From: Acidobacteriota bacterium
GTDB lineage: Bacteria; Acidobacteriota; Thermoanaerobaculia; Multivoradales; JAHEKO01
DNA: 5,070 nucleotides
Direction: 5' to 3'
Assembly (NCBI GenBank): GCA_029863825.1
Contig: JAOTUP010000198.1
Coordinates: forward strand, 1 to 5,070
In this document: in pieces, positions 1-5,070 of the stretch
Numbering within the stretch: position 1 is the first letter of the stretch
Layout: each line of letters opens with the position of its first letter
Notes under the pieces: generated by a model
Databases searched by the model: none
Told to the model about the DNA's origin: nothing
What the model saw: the letters and a program-made list of their open reading frames with translations, nothing else
Position numbers and translations under genes: made by a program

Positions 1-137
1 GATCTGGCGGGCTCTTCGGTGGCGTGGCCTGTCAGCCAGAGCGTGCGTATCTTATCCAACCGAGGTGTCGGACGACCCCTCGGGAGAAACCACACGTGTT
101 CCACCGTCCTACCCTCCATGTTCCGACATAGGGCCAC
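1..137 (-). CDS. Possible N-terminal fragment of a divergent hypothetical protein, cut by the window edge
   Basis: The minus strand is open from a GTG at 137 to the left edge, giving 45 codons. A Shine-Dalgarno-like GGGAG (complement of 145-149) sits 7 bases upstream of that GTG. An in-frame ATG at 119 is the alternative start. The translation has balanced charge and hydrophobicity, with stretches such as MEGRTVEHVWF and KIRTLWLTGHAT, and most third codon positions are G or C. An in-frame TAG at 167-165 limits it upstream. No family is recognised. The evidence is weak because the fragment is short, and plus frame 1 shares the same third-position phase, so codon bias does not separate the two. 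If real, it is transcribed away from the polysaccharide genes. Confidence 0.3.
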   Translation of the reverse strand, partial: MALCRNMEGRTVEHVWFLPRGRPTPRLDKIRTLWLTGHATEEPAR

Positions 138-287
138 GAGCTTGCTCCCGCGGTCAAAGAGGGGCTACGCTTCCGCCCGACGCCAGTCCGGAGGCGGCAT
201 ACCTGACGTCGGTTCTTGGTCTGCATGGCAGCAGTCTCAGAATCTGACGCACGCCGGAACGCCCATGAAGAGAATGCTCTCCACGAC
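1..287. other. Left-edge region with no confidently identified gene
   Basis: No frame on either strand gives a recognisable protein family. Plus frame 1 is open from the edge to a TGA at 289-291, but its translation is rich in Ser and Arg and almost free of acidic residues, which is unlike a normal protein. Plus frame 2 is open to a TGA at 245-247 and is also unconvincing. The most protein-like reading is the minus-strand frame over 1-137, listed separately. If that gene is real, about 138-287 is a divergent intergenic region that should hold promoters. I see no convincing -35/-10 pair. An 8-base palindrome ACACGTGT lies at 92-99. Confidence 0.5.
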
Positions 288-2144
288 ATGACCACTGACT
301 TGCCCACCTTTCTGCGCACAACTCGTTATCTGCGTCCTATCCAGATCGCGAGCCGCATCTCGATGCTCTCGAGGCGTCATCTCTTGAAGCGCTCGCGCTT
401 ACTCCAGAAGAGGTATCGATCGCACATTGGGAATCATGGCTCTCTGGCTCCACTCCCTTTTCCGCCGCTCGAAATTGAGCCCCCTGCAGAGATGGTCGAC
501 GGCCGGGTCTTTACGTTCCTCAACCAGAGCCTGGATTTGGGACGATCAATCACCTGGGAGCCGGAGGGTGTTGACAGACTCTGGCACTATCAGCTTCACG
601 CCTTCGGGCACAGCCTCTCCCTGGGCTGCAGATTCCGAGACCAGGCTCGCGAAAGTGATTATCGTCTCTTTCGCGACCTTGTCGAGAAGTGGATTCGCGC
701 GTGCCCCATTGCCTCAGCGCCGGCCTGGGACCCGTACCCGACATCTTTGCGCATACGGAACTGGCTTCGGGCCCACGCTCTTTTTGCCCCCGCGCTCCTG
801 GGCGACACCGATTTTTCCCGCCGGTTTTTGGACAGCATTTACTCGCAAGCCAGGTATCTGGAGCACTTCGTCGAGCGCCACCTCTTGGGAAACCACCTGA
901 TCGAGAACGGCCGCGCACTACTTCTGGCGGGGGCGTTCTTCGGCGACAAACGAGCTCGGCTCTGGCGTCGAAAGGGAGAGCGAATCCTCTGGCGGGAGCT
1001 GGGGCGTCAGTTTCTCGCCGATGGGGGTCACGACGAGCGGAGCCCCATGTACCATCAACTGATGCTCGGCGTGTATCAGGAGTCGGTACAGACCCTCGAA
1101 GGACTCGGTGAGAGAGTCCCTGAAGGCGTGCAGGAACAGCTCGACGCCATGTCGCGATGGCTCGGAGCCCTTCTTCATCCGGACGGCCAGATTCCCCTCT
1201 TCAACGACGCGGTTTTCAGCATGACCGGCCCCCCGGCGCCGCTTCTGACTGATGCGGAACCGCCGAGTGACGGCCTGACTCCACTCCCGGAGACGGGATA
1301 CTTCGCCTTCAGGAACGGGAACGCGGGCGATTTCGCGGTATTCGACTGCGGCCCCCTTGGTCCCGACCACCAGCCAGGCCACGGGCACTGCGACTGTCTC
1401 AGCTACGAGATCTCGGTGGCCGGCCACAGACTCATCGTAGACTCCGGCGTTGGAACGTACTACGGAGAGCAGAAGTGGCGAGACTACTACCGGAGTACTC
1501 GCGCCCACAATACAGTTCAGGTAGACGATGAGGAGCAGTCCGAGATCTGGCACCGATTCCGCGTCGCCCGGCGTGCCTACCCCGATCGAGTACAGTGGGG
1601 GAGTGGGGACGGCATCGACTGGGCGGCTGGATCGCATACGGGGTATCGTCGCCTGCCCGGAAAAGTGAGTCACCGGCGATGGTTTTGCTGGCTTGATCGC
1701 CGTTATTGGCTGATCTGCGATCTCTTGACCGGGAGCGGACTTCACCGTCTGAAGAGCTTCCTCCACTTTCATCCCGACGTCGATGCACCTTCCCCCACGC
1801 TCCGCGGCGACGTATTCGCGGGAAAGGCAGTGCGCGACGGTACAGCACTCCGACTCTTTCTCTGGGGAGGCGACTCGGTCTCCTGCTCGAGAGGCGAAGA
1901 GGGAGAGCTTCAAGGCTGGTATGCAACCGAGTTCAACCGCCAGCTTGCTAATTCGGTTTGGACGATGCACCGCGACGGGAAGCTACCGATCTGGATGGCC
2001 TATTTGATGTCGCCTGATGACGAACCGGTGTCGACACGCTTCGCATCCACCGGAGGGACTCGATTTCAGGTCCAAGTGCAGGGGGACCACGAGAGTCATT
2101 CCGTCGTCTTCGACGGAGAGAATGGAGGGGTTATATGCCGATGA
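288..2144 (+). CDS. Heparinase II/III family protein (polysaccharide lyase-like), EPS-locus type
   Basis: This is a predicted glycan lyase with an alpha/alpha-toroid followed by a beta-sandwich, 618 residues from the ATG at 288. The N-terminal toroid region (about 1-330) carries GNHLIENG (N202, H203, E206) and DGGHDERSPMYH (245-256). The C-terminal heparinase II/III region (from about 340) carries GHGHCDCLSYE (364-374), VDSGVGTYYG (384-393) and RSTRAHNT (402-409). From memory of Pedobacter heparinase II, where His202, Glu205, Tyr257 and His406 act in or near catalysis, H203, E206, Y255 and H407 are the likely equivalents, so the active site looks intact. The family cleaves uronate-containing glycans by beta-elimination; PL15 and PL17 members act on alginate. 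The substrate here is unknown.

The start at 288 is chosen because FLRTTRYLRPIQIASRI is the usual beginning of EPS-locus members, and codons between 225 and 288 lack the gene's GC3 bias. TTG 216 and ATG 225 are in-frame alternatives; none of the three has a good ribosome binding site. No signal peptide is visible. The 3' end overlaps the dehydrogenase gene by 10 bases, so co-translation is likely. Confidence 0.9.
   Translation: MTTDLPTFLRTTRYLRPIQIASRISMLSRRHLLKRSRLLQKRYRSHIGNHGSLAPLPFPPLEIEPPAEMVDGRVFTFLNQSLDLGRSITWEPEGVDRLWHYQLHAFGHSLSLGCRFRDQARESDYRLFRDLVEKWIRACPIASAPAWDPYPTSLRIRNWLRAHALFAPALLGDTDFSRRFLDSIYSQARYLEHFVERHLLGNHLIENGRALLLAGAFFGDKRARLWRRKGERILWRELGRQFLADGGHDERSPMYHQLMLGVYQESVQTLEGLGERVPEGVQEQLDAMSRWLGALLHPDGQIPLFNDAVFSMTGPPAPLLTDAEPPSDGLTPLPETGYFAFRNGNAGDFAVFDCGPLGPDHQPGHGHCDCLSYEISVAGHRLIVDSGVGTYYGEQKWRDYYRSTRAHNTVQVDDEEQSEIWHRFRVARRAYPDRVQWGSGDGIDWAAGSHTGYRRLPGKVSHRRWFCWLDRRYWLICDLLTGSGLHRLKSFLHFHPDVDAPSPTLRGDVFAGKAVRDGTALRLFLWGGDSVSCSRGEEGELQGWYATEFNRQLANSVWTMHRDGKLPIWMAYLMSPDDEPVSTRFASTGGTRFQVQVQGDHESHSVVFDGENGGVICR
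2124..2128 (+). promoter_or_regulatory. Ribosome binding site for the GDP-mannose 6-dehydrogenase gene
   Basis: GGAGG lies inside the end of the lyase gene, 6 bases before the ATG at 2135 and 12 before a second in-frame ATG at 2141. The spacing favours 2135. Homology slightly favours 2141, because it puts the catalytic cysteine at 268, as in Pseudomonas AlgD. Confidence 0.65.
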
Positions 2145-3451
2145 GAGTTTCGGTCCTGGGCCTTGGCTACGTGGGCTGTGTATCCGCTACTTGTCTCGCG
2201 ACGCGCGGGCACAGCGTCATCGGCGTCGACGTGAACAGTGCGAAGGTCGACCTCGTCAACCGCGGTGAAAGCCCTATCGTGGAGCCTGGCCTCGGGCCTC
2301 TGCTGGCTCGCGCCGTGTCCGCTGGAAACCTGCGAGCCACCAGCGACGCGGCCGAGGCAATCCTGACCTCGGACGTCACGCTTGTGTCCGTCGGCACACC
2401 GAGCCGCGCCAATGGCAGTCTCGATCTGGAACATGTCATCGATGTGGTCCGACAGATAGCACACGTCCTCAAGCGACGTGAGGACTACCATGTGGTCGCA
2501 ATACGAAGCACCGTGTTGCCAGGCACGCTGGACGGAGTCGTTCTCCCCTTGCTGCGCGAAGAATCCGGAAAGGAACCGGGACGGGACTTCGGCCTCTGCA
2601 GCAATCCGGAGTTTCTCCGTGAGGGCTCGGCGCTGGGGGACTATGACAATCCCCCCTACACGATTGTCGGAGCGCTCGATGAGCGGAGCGCAGACTCACT
2701 CGGACGACTCTACGCCGACCTCGCCGCACCGTTGCTGGTGACACCGATGCGCACCGCCGAGATGGTCAAGTACGTCAGCAACGCTTTTCACGCTCTCAAG
2801 GTGACATTTGCCAATGAGATCGGTCAGCTGTGCAAGGCGCAGCAGATCGATAGCCATGCGGTCATGGATCTCTTCGTGCAGGACACGCAACTGAATATCT
2901 CGGCAAAGTACCTGCGACCGGGCTTGGCCTTCGGGGGATCATGTCTGCCGAAAGATCTTCGGGCTCTTGTTCACCGAGCGAAGTCGCTGGATCTCGACTT
3001 GCCGGTGCTGAACTCGATACTGCCCAGCAATGACAGTCATCTTGCCCACGCCTTCAACCTTATCGAGAAAGCCGGTGCACGCGAGGTGGGCATACTGGGG
3101 CTCAGCTTCAAAGGCGGAACCGATGACCTGAGAGAGAGTCCTCTCGTTCGGCTTGCCGAGCGCCTGCTCGGCAAAGGCTATGAACTCAGGATCTTTGACC
3201 GAAATGTTCTGCTGTCGCGACTGACGGGTGCGAACAAGGCGTACCTCGAGCAGACCCTGCCGCATATCTCTCGTCTCCTGGTTGCAGATGCCGAGGACGT
3301 CCTCCAACACGCCAAGACACTCGTCGTCGGCAACAACGATCCGTCGTTCAGCGACACTTTGGCCGGTGTCGATCGAGAGTGTACCGTTATCGACTTCGTG
3401 AGGCTGGGCGCCCAGCCGGCAGCCTCAGCCTACGACGGGATCTGTTGGTGA
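2135..3451 (+). CDS. algD: GDP-mannose 6-dehydrogenase (AlgD-type nucleotide-sugar dehydrogenase)
   Basis: This cytosolic enzyme oxidises GDP-mannose to GDP-mannuronate with two NAD+, the committed step to alginate-type polymers. It has 438 residues; Pseudomonas AlgD has 436. The N-terminal Rossmann domain (about 3-190) shows GLGYVG (9-14) and D32 at the end of strand 2, then SPIVEPGL (46-53), STVLPGT (125-131) and NPEFLREG (157-164). The central helical domain has AEMVKYVSN with K212 and N216, and RPGLAFGGSCLPKD with catalytic C270. The C-terminal nucleotide-sugar-binding domain includes LSFKGGTDDLRESP (323-336, K326) and GYELRIFDRN.

The AFGGSCLPKD wording, the DLRESP block and the ending DGICW match AlgD more closely than UDP-glucose dehydrogenases, which usually read GFGGSCFPKD. 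UDP-glucose or UDP-ManNAc dehydrogenase is therefore less likely, though specificity cannot be proved from motifs. All catalytic residues are present. The gene overlaps the lyase gene by 10 bases, indicating one operon. The start could instead be the ATG at 2141. Confidence 0.92.
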   Translation: MPMRVSVLGLGYVGCVSATCLATRGHSVIGVDVNSAKVDLVNRGESPIVEPGLGPLLARAVSAGNLRATSDAAEAILTSDVTLVSVGTPSRANGSLDLEHVIDVVRQIAHVLKRREDYHVVAIRSTVLPGTLDGVVLPLLREESGKEPGRDFGLCSNPEFLREGSALGDYDNPPYTIVGALDERSADSLGRLYADLAAPLLVTPMRTAEMVKYVSNAFHALKVTFANEIGQLCKAQQIDSHAVMDLFVQDTQLNISAKYLRPGLAFGGSCLPKDLRALVHRAKSLDLDLPVLNSILPSNDSHLAHAFNLIEKAGAREVGILGLSFKGGTDDLRESPLVRLAERLLGKGYELRIFDRNVLLSRLTGANKAYLEQTLPHISRLLVADAEDVLQHAKTLVVGNNDPSFSDTLAGVDRECTVIDFVRLGAQPAASAYDGICW

Positions 3452-3567
3452 GGTGTTGCCGCTGCTGTGTTTCGGCGCTCTCGGGCACGGCAGCAGCCTC
3501 GAATCGAGTGCAATGGGTTGGTTCATCCAATGACACTGAGAGGCGCCTTTCTTAGGACGGAACGGTC
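3452..3567 (+). other. Intergenic gap between the dehydrogenase and O-antigen ligase/Wzy genes
   Basis: This 116-base gap is long for an otherwise tight operon. It holds an inverted repeat GCTGCTG (3461-3467) / CAGCAGC (3491-3497) with a 23-base loop, a small TTGG/CCAA hairpin (3518-3521 / 3527-3530), and an imperfect palindrome GAGAGGCGCCTTTC (3538-3551). None is followed by a T-run, so a Rho-independent terminator is not supported. No promoter is convincing. The translations across it do not look like protein. Confidence 0.5.
3554..3557 (+). promoter_or_regulatory. Probable ribosome binding site for the GTG-started membrane protein gene
   Basis: AGGA lies 10 bases before the GTG at 3568. 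An in-frame TAG at 3553-3555 rules out any start further upstream, and the next in-frame ATG would delete the first membrane segment, so GTG 3568 is the likely start. Confidence 0.5.
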
Positions 3568-4770
3568 GTGCGCGCCTGGGCCTTCAGACTCTCACTGGTC
3601 TTCATCTTCACGATACCGTGGGAGACGGCAGTGGTCTCGGGTTTCGGGACGCTGAGTCGAGTAGCGGGAATCATGATGGCCGCGGTTTGGATACTTGCGG
3701 TTTTGCGTTCAGGACACGTTCGCAGGGTGGGTCTGCTTCATCTGCTGGCGGGACTCTTCCTGTTGTGGAATGCGGCCAGTGTTCTGTGGTCAGTCGATGT
3801 GACAGTGACTGTCGTACGTGTCATCAGCATTGCGCAGATGGTGCTCCTCCTAGTCATCTTATGGGACTTGTACAGGACACCGGGTGCAGTCCGTGCCGGC
3901 CTTCAGGCCTACGTGTTTGGTGCCTGTGTGATCGAGGGGTCGCTGATCCTCACATTTCTCAACGATCCGGAGATCCTTCGGTACCAGGCTCTGGGAGAAA
4001 ATGCGAACGGCACCGGAGTGATTCTCGCCCTCGGGATTCCCGTTGCCTGGTATTTGGCCGCCTCGGCGCCTTCAAGCACCAGGGGCCATATCCAGAGAGT
4101 TCTTGACTATATTTATCTAGTCGGCGCCGTCTTCTGTATCGCGCTGACCGCAACGCGTTTCGTAATGTTGATGGCGGTTCCTGGAATGCTGTTTGGAGCC
4201 GCCACGTTGAGTCGACTTTCGCTCGCCTGGCGCTCGGTGGTGTTCGTTTCGGTCTGCATCACCTTGCTCTGGCTCCCGACGACGGTTCCCGAGAGATCAC
4301 TTGAACGCCTGGGGACGGTTGATGACGAGATCGCTTCGGGTGATCTGAATCGTCGAACGGTATTTTGGAAGGAGGCAATCGAGGTGTGGAAGGAGCACCC
4401 ATTGCAGGGCGTCGGCGCGGCCGCGTTTCAGAGCATCGCACCATCAGGGCGATCAGCGCACAACGCGTTTATCGGCATCCTCGCTGATCTCGGTCTCATC
4501 GGGCTCCTGCTGTACGGAGGAATCTGGGCGACCGTTCTTTTCCAGGCGTTGGCCCAGCCGAAATGGGAATCGCGGCTCTGGCTGACTTTTCTCGTCGCAC
4601 TCTTCATTGCGAGCAACGCTCTGGCGATGTGGAATTCGAAGGGATCGTGGCTCTTCTTCGGGCTTCTCGCGGCAAGTTGGGGTCTGTCGCCGGAACAACG
4701 GAGCTCGAGTCCTCCTTCGGGCCTCGGTGCTGGCCACTTCCGAGCGACTCTGGCTTCGCAACGCCGCTGA
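3568..4770 (+). CDS. O-antigen ligase / Wzy polymerase family membrane protein
   Basis: This is an inner-membrane protein of 400 residues with about 11-12 predicted hydrophobic segments, near 7-25, 29-47, 56-75, 82-100, 111-131, 147-166, 180-196, 198-214, 222-239, 299-328, 337-354 and 358-372. The large hydrophilic loop (about 240-298), expected on the periplasmic side, is the hallmark of the Wzy_C/WaaL superfamily. It includes RTVFWKEAIEVWKEHPLQGVGAAAF and ends in AHNAFIGILADLGLIG, with the conserved His-Asn pair at H298-N299. Other family-like spots are TIPWE (15-19), ENANGTG (144-150) and TATRFVML (R197).

Members transfer an undecaprenyl-linked glycan either to another repeat unit (Wzy polymerase) or to an acceptor such as lipid A core or protein (ligase). 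The two cannot be told apart from sequence alone; polymerase is more natural in an EPS locus. The last 28 residues after the final membrane segment form a hydrophilic Ser/Pro/Gly/Arg tail. It follows the dehydrogenase gene by 116 bases and is probably co-transcribed with it. Confidence 0.87.
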   Translation: MRAWAFRLSLVFIFTIPWETAVVSGFGTLSRVAGIMMAAVWILAVLRSGHVRRVGLLHLLAGLFLLWNAASVLWSVDVTVTVVRVISIAQMVLLLVILWDLYRTPGAVRAGLQAYVFGACVIEGSLILTFLNDPEILRYQALGENANGTGVILALGIPVAWYLAASAPSSTRGHIQRVLDYIYLVGAVFCIALTATRFVMLMAVPGMLFGAATLSRLSLAWRSVVFVSVCITLLWLPTTVPERSLERLGTVDDEIASGDLNRRTVFWKEAIEVWKEHPLQGVGAAAFQSIAPSGRSAHNAFIGILADLGLIGLLLYGGIWATVLFQALAQPKWESRLWLTFLVALFIASNALAMWNSKGSWLFFGLLAASWGLSPEQRSSSPPSGLGAGHFRATLASQRR

Positions 4771-4896
4771 TCGCCTCCCAACCGAATCTGTGACGAGGAC
4801 AGCCTGGGCACGCTCGCCGCCGCACTCTACACTCGATACCCCCTCCTCAGGCGCGCACTGACAGCACATGCAGTCTCGGCCTCATGGGCGTCCGTT
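4771..4896. other. Intergenic region between convergent genes
   Basis: This 126-base stretch lies between the stop of the O-antigen ligase/Wzy gene and the stop of the minus-strand propeller gene. A bidirectional terminator would be expected, but I see only a weak ACTG (4857-4860) / CAGT (4871-4874) repeat and no stem followed by a T-run on either strand. Open frames here are not protein-like. Confidence 0.5.
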
Positions 4897-5070
4897 TCAT
4901 GGTGATGCCTGCACCCTGGCGACCGCGATCGCTGTTGGATGCCTGGATCCCCGGTCGTAGGACACGGAGTTGAACCAAGCGAGAAGTGTTCCGTTGAAGG
5001 TGACGTTGTACACACGTCCGATGTTTCGCGCCGTGATCCACAACGTTCCGTCGGATGAGTCGACGGCAAT
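4897..5070 (-). CDS. C-terminal fragment of a predicted beta-propeller (NHL/SMP-30-like repeat) protein
   Basis: The minus strand is open from the right edge to a TGA (complement of 4897-4899), giving 57 residues of a gene that begins outside the window. The text IAVDSSDGTLWITARN, then GRVYNVTFNGTLLAWFNS, has the rhythm of a propeller blade: a hydrophobic strand, an Asp-Gly turn, a TLWI strand, then a GRVY-x-V-x-FNGTLL strand pair. The fragment ends with HPTAIAVARVQASP, where PTAIAV looks like the first strand of another blade. That could be the usual closing strand of a propeller or a shortened final blade.

Such proteins are often secreted and are usually of unknown ligand, but the signal peptide region is not in view. 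The gene converges on the polysaccharide operon, so it is probably a separate transcription unit. The family call rests on one blade only. The overlapping minus-strand frame over 4827-5069 is Arg/Ser/Pro-rich and looks like a shadow. Confidence 0.6.
   Translation of the reverse strand: MAVDSSDGTLWITARNIGRVYNVTFNGTLLAWFNSVSYDRGSRHPTAIAVARVQASP

Noticed and set aside
142..171. TTGCTC ... TACGCT as a sigma-70 promoter for the lyase gene
   Set aside because: The 18-base spacing is acceptable, but both boxes match the consensus poorly and such matches are expected by chance.
918..1970. Long minus-strand open frame (350 codons) inside the lyase gene
   Set aside because: It lies wholly antisense to a gene with clear family motifs, and its translation matches nothing recognisable; long antisense frames are common in GC-rich genes.
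2135..3451. UDP-glucose 6-dehydrogenase as the identity of the dehydrogenase
   Set aside because: The AFGGSCLPKD block, the DLRESP region, the length and the DGICW ending all follow AlgD more closely.
3467..3655. 62-codon plus-strand frame across the intergenic gap
   Set aside because: It is Arg/Ser-rich, has no ribosome binding site, and runs into the start of the membrane protein gene in another frame.
4857..4874. ACTG/CAGT repeat as a terminator between the convergent genes
   Set aside because: The stem is only 4 base pairs, the loop is 10, and there is no T-run on either side.
4827..5069. 80-codon minus-strand frame at the right edge
   Set aside because: Its composition is Arg/Ser/Pro/Thr-rich, while the neighbouring frame on the same strand gives a clear propeller-like blade.

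Overview
The window reads as part of an exopolysaccharide (EPS) or surface-polysaccharide locus from a Gram-negative-type bacterium. Base composition is moderately GC-rich, roughly 60% by eye. The sequence does not fix the phylum. Nothing in it is a marker gene, and I see no rRNA, tRNA, CRISPR array, insertion sequence or phage gene.

Layout. Positions 1-287 hold no gene I can name. A short open frame on the minus strand (1-137), with a plausible ribosome binding site, may be the start of a divergent gene. Three plus-strand genes follow: a heparinase II/III-family polysaccharide lyase-like protein (288-2144); an AlgD-type GDP-mannose 6-dehydrogenase (2135-3451) overlapping it by 10 bases; and, after a 116-base gap, a multi-pass membrane protein of the O-antigen ligase/Wzy polymerase family (3568-4770). 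The right edge carries the last 57 residues of a convergent minus-strand gene (4897 to beyond 5070), which looks like a blade of an NHL/SMP-30-like beta-propeller. The 126 bases between the two converging stop codons contain no hairpin terminator I can support.

How the genes fit together (inference). The dehydrogenase would make GDP-mannuronate, the alginate precursor. The integral membrane protein would polymerise lipid-linked repeat units or ligate the finished glycan. The lyase-like protein belongs to a fold whose members cleave uronate-containing glycans by beta-elimination, so it could trim or edit the same polymer. An AlgD-type enzyme beside a Wzy/WaaL-type protein suggests a mannuronate-containing heteropolysaccharide made by a Wzy-like route, not classical synthase-dependent alginate. 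No Alg8/Alg44-type synthase is in the window, but the locus extends beyond both edges, so this is a hypothesis. The enzyme families are individually well known. I did not find a clearly novel system here.
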